A DNA stretch of 64,000 nt from Undaria pinnatifida (taxonomy: Eukaryota; Sar; Phaeophyceae; Laminariales; Alariaceae): NCBI GenBank assembly GCA_012845835.1, contig JABAKD010000025.1:16308992-16372991 (forward strand), read 5' to 3'. The first letter of the stretch is position 1. Every line of letters starts with the position of its first letter. The notes beneath the pieces were generated by a model. The model made no database searches and was not told where the DNA came from. It saw only the letters and a list, made by a program, of their open reading frames with translations. A program made the translations under genes and the position numbers. Shown piece after piece: positions 31,601-43,600 of the stretch.

Positions 31601-34600
31601 GGGTTGGGGTTGGGTGGGGTCTGTGCAGGTAGCTGGGACAAAAGTGTGCCAAAACGTCCTGCAAGAATTCGTTGCAGGCCCGTCCTGCAAATAGGGGCTC
31701 CCCTAATCGACTAATCTTAAATCGACACACGACGCGTATGAAAATACGTGGAAGTGTGCTTTATTTTGCCCATCCGCTGGAGGATGAAAAAAAAAAAAAA
31801 TGAATTCGAACAGCAGTGGCAGCGTGGCGGTAGATCCGACGGCCCGGCCCGACCAAAGATATCAGGAGGTGGCACTTTGACGCCTTGACAGACGCTGTCA
31901 AGGAAAACGCCTTGACAGAAACCCTTGACGGAAAATCCCGGGGACATAAAAAAAATCTGTTTTTGGAAACGCTCAAGGTTTACTACCGAAATATATAATA
32001 TAAAATATGTGCAAGAGGCCGGTCGCGCCCGGTGGTCTACTAGTGGTTGCCCTCGAATACTACGAGCTTTGGTCCTTGAGTTCGATTCCCGCCGTGGTAA
32101 GATTTCGAGTATATGTCCAAAAAATGCAGAAAAAGGATCAACTGCTGAGAGCCCCTAGCAGCGTGGGTACGCACAATTCGACGCGAGTCAACAATGGAAG
32201 AAAATGCTGAATTGTTGAAGTATTCTCGCGACAAAAATGAAAGCACGTACGAGTACATACCATATCGGGGAGGGCGGAGGAGGGCCCGCTATGTGACGCC
32301 GGGTCTGAGCTATTACCGGGAGGGAACGCGAGAGTAGTTCAAGGATACTAAATGGGATGAAGGGAAATATTTTTTTCAGGGGATTTCCACACACCATGGA
32401 GGCCTTTTTTACCACGGCGATAGGGGACAATCCGTCTAGACAGATGGAAATGCCTTGCCAGACAGGCTTGACTGACTTGTTTGACCGACGCTCGCTAAGG
32501 TAATGGATGGGATGAGCAAAAGTACCAAAAAAGGGCCTGTACATCGATCGAAGTATCACGCGCAGCTTGCAAGCTTGCAAAGATGATGAGTTTTGATCAT
32601 TTTCTCATTTTTCTGTATCACACAGCTGAATGAAGTGTATTTTTTTCATTTTTACCCAACTGATGGAATCGTGACGTCCTCCTACTGCAGATGCTGTGTG
32701 TGCAAGCAACGTGGTGTGAAGAGTAACGAACGCGTTACCGAATATTGGTATTTAGGCACTTGTTCATAGTATACGCTGCACGAGGTCTGGTATGAGAGAA
32801 TGCAGGTACGTTCTCGTGGAGCTAGCTTAGCCTCTCGGCACCACCTCCAACCACACTGCTAGCCTTCCTGGCGCCGCTAGCTTCTAATTTCACGATTTTC
32901 TGTTAATATTAATACCTGGTAGTAGATACCCTCTGTCCGTTGCGAGTCGACGAGGGAACATAATGCTAAAGACTTGTCGCAATAAAATAAAGGCACGCAC
33001 TCGTGGTGGGGGGGAGCGAGAAGAGTCTGCCAAGTGAGCCTGGATCTGAGTTGCGTGTACGAGTGAGTAGGCCATGAGGGAGTGTGTTCGCTGTCTTCAC
33101 ATCGAACCGTTCTTTCTACTCCACGGCGTCAGTAAACCCAGAGTCCGTGCTGAATCATCCTAAAGAGAAACAAATTCTGCGGCCACAGACTGAGACAGAG
33201 TAAAACGACACAGCAGTCGCAATTCATCAGGGTAAAGCAAATGAAGTGCTAGCGTTCCGGGTGCAAGAACACAACAAGATCAATGCGAGACCATAAAAAA
33301 TGCGAAAAAAAAGGGAAACGGAAAAGAAGAAAGAAAAGAAAGCAAAACAAACCACAGGTGTCCTGAAGCATGTGATGAAAGAAGATCGGAAAGGAAAGGA
33401 AAGGCTGCAATTAATTGCCAAAGGAACGGGAGAAAGAGAAATAATGAAAGAATACCAGCAAGTACGAAGAAATGGGTGTGATATGCGAAATGACCAAAAA
33501 AAGAACTGTGGGATTCTAGGAAGAAGCTTTGGGCATTATGGTTGTGCTGCAGTAATAGTCGGAACGACCTTGGTTTGTGTTCTGGAACTGCTGCAGATAT
33601 TATGGAACGACAACAAAACCTCTCCACTCTCCACTCCCCTGGCCGATAAGATTTGCAACGACGTTTTGATATCTGACACAATTAGTGAAAAGTCACCACC
33701 AACCTACCAACCCTTGGTATTTTTTTGGCCTTTTCCTTGGGGGGAATGTGGTGCGGTGTCGTACAGCAGATTATGGAGCACCGACCTGCGTCAATCTGTC
33801 GCCGTGCTTCTAATATCTGTAGTTTTTGTTCCACAGGTTTCGGGTTGTCCCGTGCTTGTAATATCTGTAGTTTTTTTATGGTAGCGAATTATGGTCGCGA
33901 AATAAACGTCGCGGGCGTAGTCGTAACTAAAGTGAAAATCACGACTATGGGGACATTCAAGGGTCACCCCCGGGTTTTCCAACCTTGTGTTTTACACTTT
34001 TCGGCGGCGTTTTGTCATCCGTCCTGTCCAGCGTACCAACTCCCAAAGAGCAGGGCCCTGCATGCTGCGCTGCGCTGCACTCGCGTTCGTTCAGCGCAGC
34101 CTCGTCAATTCCAACCTTGCTCGTCGGTCCAGACCCAAGCCGAGCCCAAGCCTAACCGCAACCTTTCGCTCGGCTCGTGGTCGGCAGGGGCGTTCGCAGA
34201 CTCCACCGCGTGTTTCGGTGGCGTTAAAAAATAGTGACTGGCCGAAAGTCCAGCTTCATCAATCAGGCCGTGTCGCGCTGCATGAACGCGCCGTGCAGCG
34301 CTTGGGGCTCCCAATGAACAGCGCGAAACGACAGCGAAGCCCTACGGCAGCGTTTCTCGTGTTGTACAACCCTATCCCTAGGTGTTAACCCTATTAATAC
34401 GAGGTAGGTGTTTTATCACGCCATAGACCCGTCAATTCACGTCGCTGCTAGAGCTCCTGGGAACCTCCCTTCACTCGAGACCGGCCGGCACCCACCCCGA
34501 AAACCCCCAACCTTGTCGCAACCCCCAGTTCGAAATGTAAGGTTGAAAAACCGGGGATGTCTCCTAAATGTCTCCGTAGTCGTGACGTTCACGTCTTTCA

Positions 34601-37600
34601 CGACTGTTTATTTATGCTATCTGTACGTACTCGCTATTTTGTTTGCAATTAGGGGGACATTTATGGACCATCCCCGGGTTCGAAGCAATGCCTAACCCGA
34701 AATAATAAGGCATGTAAGCTGGGGATGGCTCTTGAATATCCCGTAGTGCGACATCGGGGACGTTTATGAACCATCCCCGTGTTTCCTAACCCGAAAAGAT
34801 AAAGCATGTAACCCGGGGATGACTCGTAATTATCCCCGTTTTTCCACTATCGGGGACATTAATGAACTATCGCCGGGTTTAAAGCAACACATCCGAACCC
34901 TACGTAATCCGATGATAAGGCCTGTAACCTGGGGATGGCTCATGAATGTTCCCTAGTCGATCATGTAGGGGTACGCTGTCATTATCTTCGCACCTACGTC
35001 ATTCCTAGGTATGTCTACTGCTGCCGCCGCTGCTGCTACTGCTATTTATGTTGCTACTGCTGCTGCTACTGCAGCTGCGGGCGCTGGCTGATGGCGGTTT
35101 GGCCAGAAGCGGGAGCTTTTGGAACATTTAGACTGCTGGTTTTGGTTCGCTTTCTACCCGTAGACTAGGTGCCAGATTCCTCGCTACGCCCAGTGTAATT
35201 GTGAATATGATGTCTATGTTTGCATGCGCAAGACATCATGCTGCGGATAGAGTTGCAACGGGTGCGTTCTAGTGCGTGCTAGCTTGAAGTCTCTTAGTTG
35301 CTTGTAGTTGCTGTTTGTTTGCTACTTGCTGCCGGCAGTACGGAAAGCTTTTCCGCGCAACGTCATGGTATCCTTGTATACTTCGTACATTCACAGCGGC
35401 AAAACGTCATGAACGTAATCTAATCAATCACGTGTACCATCTGCCTGGAACATAAAGGGTATACATGCATGGTTACGCATTCATTCGTTGGTGCTGCTGC
35501 TTCTGTTGAGGAGTTCTCGAAGCATTGCAAACCAACACCACGGGGGTATGCATCCATTTCCACTCGTTCGTTGCTGCTGCGTCTGTTGAGGACTTCTCCC
35601 TGCATTACGTAGCGGACCAACACGACGAGTACTAATATTCTCAAGCACAGAGCTCTTGGGGCTTGACGCAGACGTTTTTATTCATGTCCCTTCTGATATG
35701 TCATAACTGCACGAGAACCAAACCAGGGGAGCACACGACATTCCCCCAATTCCTAAGTGGTGTAAGTTATATAGCATTTTCCTAAGCTGTAAGGTTAGGC
35801 CATACGACACTCCCCGAGTTCCGTCCTCCAAGCGTAATTAAACGTCTGGAGCCTGCTTGTAAATGATGCAATTTCCTTAAGTTAGGCCGCACGACACTCC
35901 CCGAGGTTCGTACTCACAGCGTAGTTGAGCGTGTGGGCCGTGACATAGAGTTCGTCTGCAATTAGGCGAGGTGAACAGCACTCACTCGTGATCATGGTTG
36001 GAGGGACTCGTATTGCATCGTCAGAGTGTATTTATTGCCCGTCAGATTTCGGTGACAGAGTGAAGACGCCCGTCCGCCTCGGACGTCACGTGTTCGGTTT
36101 GTAACGGCGATTACACCAAGGATATAGACATCACGGGGAAAACACGGCTTCTATCACACGCCTGCCACCTATTATAAGTATTCCTCCCACAAGACTGTGT
36201 GACACCTGACAGCCTTACTCCGCGCATACTCAACAAACCCTGCGAGGTACACGTTGTATAATATTAAATTTGCTTACGTACGCGCACACCCTAAAACTTG
36301 TATAACAACTTGTATGGCATGATCAAGTATAACTTTTGCTCAAATTTTGACCATACGATATTGCCCGAAGTTCCTTTACTAGGAATACATGCACCACATT
36401 AACATTAACATTAACATCAAGTTGTACCTGGTATTCCATCACAAGGTTAGGCCACACGACATGCTCCGAATTCCATACCAAAACCCTCTAAATTATTGGG
36501 CATATTTGCGGAAGGCGAGCCACATCATACGATATAATATCCTTTGTTATGTGACTCGTACGGTTGTCTAGAAAGTCGCCGGTCGTAAGATATCGAAACA
36601 TGAACGCAAATTGAGGTGTAGAGTAAAAGTATCACAAACAAAGGCTAAAATTCCAACTCAGGCGAGTTGCCGATTTATCTTTTATTCTTCGTGAGGACCT
36701 ACACGCGTCGAATATCGCATGCGCGATCGAATTTTCACGCACCGCTTGTAAATATCAGCTGGTGAATATTTCGTATTACTGCTCTGTGATTACGAGGATT
36801 CCCTCGATGGCACAGCTAAGATGTATTTGTTTTTTTCCAACCAACGTACGTACCAGACTAACATGCTGTGTATCTTTATCTCTCGCTATTTAATAGAGGC
36901 TCGTGCCGATGGATATTTTGTGACCATCATCAACTGTCTGCGTTGACGGGAAGCGTTCCCATGACACTACTGCTGCTGCTGCTGCTGCTGCTTACAGCTG
37001 ATGTTGTGTCCGAGGGCGGTATGCTTGAAGAAAGCTTTCGATCGTTCTTCGGCGTGTTGTTTTCGGGAGATTCTGATGGTCGGACGGGACACGAAGATTC
37101 GGGCACGCGACGCTGGAAATTGTTCCATTTTTTTGGCGCCGTCGTACGTTGGAAGCTCGCTTCGCTCGTTTTCAATACTATGTTACGCAGCAAGGATGAG
37201 GAGACGACGCTTTGACTCCCTTGACCTGGCGAGACGGCACTTTTGACCCCTTTGACGTCAATTTTTCCATTATTTTATGTCGTACCTTGACTGACGCCGA
37301 ACTACTAGGTTTTAGTTTGGAACGATCGGTGTGACACTCTTGACGGCTGGACGTTTCCCCTTGACTAGCCGTCCCCTGGCATTTTTGCAAAGCCATGACC
37401 CCTCTACAGATACATAGCGTCGGTGTGTGCCAGCCGGAAAAAATAAAAATAAACTACGGGCACTACTAAATAGCGGCGGCCGGCGCTACTCCGCATGCTG
37501 CCACTACTGGCTGTGTTCCCACATGTGTGCCGAGCGATTTCAAAGACACTACTATAGCGGGCAACGGGCACTAACTTCTCAAGCGGCGATATGGAGAGAC

Positions 37601-40600
37601 CACTGCCGCCCGGCTAGACTTTTAGAAGTGGAACTCCCCGTTATTCCGCGTGTTCGGCCCCTGTGATACGTCAATAGCGGCGGCCGACAGCGGCGGCCGG
37701 CGCTACTCCGCATACTGCCGCTACTGACTGTGTTCCCACATGTGTGCCAAGTGATTTCATAGACACTACTATATACCAGGTAGCGGGCAACAGACACTAC
37801 TCGAACGGCGATATGGAGGGACCGCTGGTGCTCTGCTAGACTTTTGGAAGTGGAACTCCCCGTTATTCCGCGTGTGCGGCCTCTACGGCCATCCGCCCGC
37901 CTCTCCATACTGCCGTTATTTGCTCGTACATACATATGTGCCTGATATATTTCAGGGACAACCACGGCCACAGCGGTTGGAGGAACTAGGAGTCGTTTTC
38001 TTGGTATATTTAACACTTAGCTGCGATTAATAAGAGATAGACCAAAATGATTTTGATGAAAATTCAGCTTTGCAAGCTGCGTGTAATAGTTGGTATACCT
38101 GGTATGTGATACCCCCGCGCGGGTGATGGCAAGCAAATATGTCGAATTTGTCGGTTGGCGGACCATTACATTTTTTTCCCCGCCCAGGCCGCTTGAGCCT
38201 TTTGTTTGGGTTGTGAATAGCCTGGGGCACAGGATGAAAAATAACCGGTTATCCGCGGTTTTTGGAAACCCCGTCTCTACGAGTATTGTATCGAGAGTAA
38301 CTGATGTTGCGGCTGAAGTAATCACACCACGTGTTATTTATTCTACTAGTTATAGTGTAGGGGAGGGTGGCGTCAACGGACAGCTTTGTTGTCAACTCGT
38401 TCGTAGCAGCTTACTCTGTACTGTTTTCCGTCGATCTTTTTTTTCTCCATACAACACTCGACCTATTTTTCAGGAACACGTTGTACATCCGTCTGTACGT
38501 ACTCTATACCAACGCGCGGTCGAAGTATCACGCAGCTTGCGAAGATTTGCGTGAAGATTTGTATCGACTGCTGAACTGGTCGAACTTGAAGCTGACGTAT
38601 CTGAAATAGTGATACGCATTCACTCTAACAGACACCCCAGTTGTGAGACTTGGAATTTTGCCAAACTCTATTGAAACTATCTTCCATTATACTTCGAAGT
38701 ACAATACCTGGTATTTATATTTTACAGGCATCTCAGTTAAGATAGTTCGAATTTCGTCGAAGCTCTTATTTTTGTTTCTGCACGCTGTGCTTGTTAAACC
38801 CATTCCGAGAGCTGACATCTTCTCGTTCTGCTAGTTATTATCTGTGATGATTCCTGTGGCATTATTAGGCGTATTATTATTCTCATCGGACGATTAAAAA
38901 AACACGGATGCTCCGTTCTTCTCTCTTGTCCTCCTTGTCTTGCTTCTCCTAGCCAACAAGAAAAGTATCATCCAAAAACATCGGCCCGTTTTTGCTGTTT
39001 TTCGTGGGTTTCGCTTGTCTTTGATTTATGACGTTCGTGGCGAAGCCTCATACGGAGGTGGCGTGGTAACCCGTACCCGTACGTATACGACACGCCGACG
39101 GCACCGATCATGTATTGTTAGTGGGAACTAGCTAGTGGAGACACTTGTATATAGTACGTATGTACGCACCGTACTTACGAACATATACCTCGTATATCTA
39201 AAACGTGGTAGAATGTTCATGGGGTATTATTCAATATTCGAACATTCCTGCTCCCACTCGTAGGAACGCGAGTGGGCTTCTTGACAATATGATATGGTTC
39301 CAAGGTTTTGAAGCGCGATGCGTTTTTTTTTTTTTTTTTTCTTGACGTGTTGACATTTTGTTTTGTTGTGAAGCAGAGCAAGAAACCAAAAACAAATACC
39401 AGGTATCTTTCGATCGTGTTTACATACGTGCGGTACATTGTTTGCCAGGTACAGCAGTAGTATCTTAACACGATCGATCATATATACCTCGCCTATGGAC
39501 ACACAACCCGTAATACGCGCGATCGGAGTATCTCACACAGCTTGCAAAGATGAGTTTGGACCAAATATTCGATCTCACAGCTGGAGTGTATTTTTTTTTT
39601 TCTTTATAATACACCTGCATCCATGACGTAGCTTTAATTCACCCCCCCCCCCCCCCCCCCATAACACCCCCGCAACATCCCCTCCTTCCCCACCACCCGC
39701 ACAACCGCCTAGGCCTAGCACCACGCGTAGAGCAAGCCCCTACATATATGCGACCTTAACCTGTTAAAAACCCTTCCCCCCCCCCCAAAGCCCCCCTTTT
39801 TTTTTTTCCCCCGCTCCCTCTTCCTTAAACGCCGCACCCACCATCGAAATTACCTCATTATATTTCTAGAGCCATCCATGCCGCTGCTCCAATTCATCCC
39901 CCCCCCCCAACGCCCCCTCCTTCCCCGCCACCCGCACCATCGCCTAGACCTAGCACCACGCGTATAGCAAACCCCTACATCTATGCGACCTAAAGCTGTT
40001 AAACGCCCTTTTGCCGCTCCCCCACCCACCCACCCATATATACCTCGCCTATGGACACACAACCCGTAATACGCGCGATCGGAGTATCTCACACAGCTTG
40101 CAAAGATGAGTTTGGACAAAATATTCGATCTCACAGCTGGAGTGTATTTTTTTTTTTCTTTATAATACACCTGCATCCATGACGTAGCTTTAATTCACCC
40201 CCCCCCCCCCCCCCCATAACACCCCCGCAACACCCCCTCCTTCCCCACCACCCGCACAACCGCCTAGGCCTAGCACCACGCGTAGAGCAAGCCCCTACAT
40301 ATATGCGACCTTAACCTGTTAAAAACCCTTCCCCCCCCCCCCCAAAGCCCCCTTTTTTTTTTTTCTCCCCCGCTCACTCTTCCTTAAACGCCGCACCCAC
40401 CATCGAAATTACCTCATTATATTTCTAGAGCCATCCATGCCGCTGCTCCAATTCATCCCCCCCCCCCAACGCCCCCTCCTTCCCCACCACCCGCACCATC
40501 GCCTAGACCTAGCACCACGCGTATAGCAAACCCCTACATCTATGCGACCTAAAGCTGTTAAACGCCCTTTTGCCGCTCCCCCACCCACCCACCCGCCCCC

Positions 40601-43600
40601 TCGAACACTCCGCCCTCTCCTCACTGGTTGTACGACTTACAGGATATACATGTTAAACTGGTGCGTTCCTTCCAAAACCGTCAGATTTATCCCTTTGAAG
40701 GATTTATAGTTTCCACGCACAGATTGAGTTGCCCCGCCCATACCTCGCCCCCCCCCCCCCCCCCCCCCCCGCTAGTTTTTGTTCAAACCCATGGCCCCAT
40801 GCCCTTAAATGACTCCGCCCTCACCTCACCGGTTACACGACTTACAGGATACACTTGATAAGCTGCATTTCTTTCCACAGCTGTCAGATTTTGTCCGCCT
40901 CAAAAACGGGTTTTATAGTTTCCGCGCACTGACTGACTAACATCACCCTGTTGACCCTGATAGCTACAATGTAGTTCCAAGGGGAGTCGCCGGCCTATAT
41001 CCACACACAACACGTAAAATACGCGCGATCGGAGTATCACACACAGCTTGCAAAGATGAGTTTCGACAAAATGTTCGATCTCACAGCTGGGGTGTAATTT
41101 TATTTTTATAATATGCCTGTTATGTTTTTGTTTTTGTTTTTTTGTAAAACAGTTTACAGAATGGATGAGCACAATACCGTGTTATAGTATGATAGTTGTT
41201 CATGGTTTTCGCTGTTTACAGCAGTATAGCAGCATGATAATATTTTCGTGTACTCGTACGTATGATGTTTGTTTTTGGTTTGTTTGTTTCGCAACAGCAT
41301 TATTTATTTATTTATTTATTTATTTTTTTCCATCACTTTTTATCTCCAGCCCAAGTCGTATACTGGTATGTATGTACCTCGTATACCTGGTATTTGTAAG
41401 AGGTCCCACCCCCAGCGTGTAACTCCTGGATAAACCGTGGTCACGGGTGCCTTCCCGTTAGGCCCAACGCGAAGCAGAGATGTCGGTCGACAGCGAGCTG
41501 TCGAGCTATCGAGGCTGTCTGTCGAGGGGTTTTGGGCTGTCTCGACAAACCATCCCCTATCCCCGGGTGGGTTAACGCCTCCGTTTCTGTGTGGAAACCT
41601 CTCCAGCGTGTAACTTTGTACTGTACTGTTTACTGTTTACAGCAAATGCAGCAGAAGCAGCAGAGTGGCAGAGTACGACGCACAACGCAACACACAGACC
41701 ACAGCGCATCAACAGAGCAACAGCAGCACAGCCGCAGCAGACCACAAGCACACAGGTTCCAGTCGATAGCAGCAGTAGCTGGCGACCATCACGGACACCT
41801 TTCTCGGCAGGAGAAGGCCCGCCTCCCCAAATGCCTCTTTGCAGTCGTCCCGACGAGCATGCGTGCACGCACATGTCATGTTGTCGATCATGGACATGTT
41901 CGACAAACCACAACAAAATATACAACATAACAAAACAAAATATATACCTGGTAGAGATAACCAATCCCGAGGGTAGACTGAACATCTTGGCAGGTCAAGT
42001 TAACATGCTGTCATGCACCCTCACTCACTCCTCACTCCCTTGCTTTCAAACTTTCGTACCGCTGCTGTATATCTGTAAAATATAGGAATAGTGGCTGCAC
42101 GTCTTTTGTGTTTCATGCACTCAGGAGTGCACGATGCTGCTTCGTACATGCTACATCCGGTCCTATCGATGTACGCGCTGCGTATTTTGGGTCTTTGGGT
42201 CGGTAGCATCATCGTCCCGGACATGACACGTGTCTTAGCATGCGAGCAGCTGCCCCAAAGAAAAAAAAAGGCAAAAAAAAAATGATGGGTTCAGTGCATT
42301 TGTCAGGCGTTGTTCTAAAATAGGGGATGTTCCTGAAACATCCCCCGGTTTTCCACTGTCGAGGCTGCCTGTCGAGGGGTTTGCTGCTTGACAGTCGGGC
42401 GAGGGGCCAAAAGCTTGTCGACCGACATGATTGCGAAGCGAGTCGTAAGTTAGTCTTAAAAATCGAGCTTAGCGAGGAATATGCACGTCGCAGGCGCGAA
42501 ATAATTGGAATAGGACGTGCGAATCTTAGACGTATTAGTCGTATTATTTCGTCTTGACACGTCTAACGTTCGTCTTCGCATGTCCTAGTTTTGGCTTACT
42601 ACATGCGTCGTACGTTCGTCCTGGCCATTCTTGCGCCCTGCCCTACCTAGCCACCCAAGAGACTGATGTATCACATCAACCCGTCTCCCAATGCGAGTAA
42701 ATCCTTTCACGAACCGTTTTCAATCAAAACCAGCAACCAGCAACTTTATCACGAATCAGTCAGTCAACGCCATCAGCCAACAACCAACGCAGTTAACTGT
42801 TTTTAGGGGCATTCACGGGTCATGCATGATCCAACCCGTGCGGTGGATTAGGAGGTCTTCGAAGTCTTGCAGGTCGAGTCCGGTCGATTCGGGTCGATTC
42901 AAAAGTTGTTCCAGATATCGCGGTTCTTATCGGTTCGGGCCAGGAGGCTTTCGAATCTCACGGGTCGGGTCGGGTCGGATACCCTGACCCGACTCGACCC
43001 GCGATAAGAGAACCGGCCCGTGAAAAGTCTTGATTATTTTAGCGACTCATCAACGATCTAACTACTCACGTTCGACCAACCTCTTATCAACCCATCAACC
43101 ATCTAACCGCTAACGGTCAACCAATCAGCGCAACGTTAACCGTTTCGAGGCCCCACGACAGCATGGTCGATTACCCGACCCGCGAGAAGGGAACCGACCC
43201 GTGAATTTTCCTTGGCTAGTTGAGCAACGCATCAGCAATCTACCTGGTAAGTACTAACGTTCAACCAGACTTTTGGCAACTCATCAACCATCTAAGTGCT
43301 AAGAATCAGCTCATGCAACCATGTAACTACCAACATCAACCTACCTTTTAGCAACCCATCAACCATCTTACTGCTCACAAACATCTTAAGCAACCCATCA
43401 ACCACCTAATTGCTACTAATCAACCAACCGTTTAGCAACCCATCAGCCGTCTTAGTACTAGTAATCAGCTCAAGCAACTCATCAACCAACCATTTTAGCA
43501 GCAACCCATCAACCATCTAACTGCTAACAATCAACCAATCAACCCATCAACCGAGGTAGTTAACCGTCTCAACGCCCCGCCACAACATAGTCGATCAACC

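Noticed and set aside
36961-37215. Short secreted protein with Leu-rich signal sequence
   Set aside because: The Leu run is a CTG microsatellite and the ORF ends in the TTGACGG repeat; no further support.
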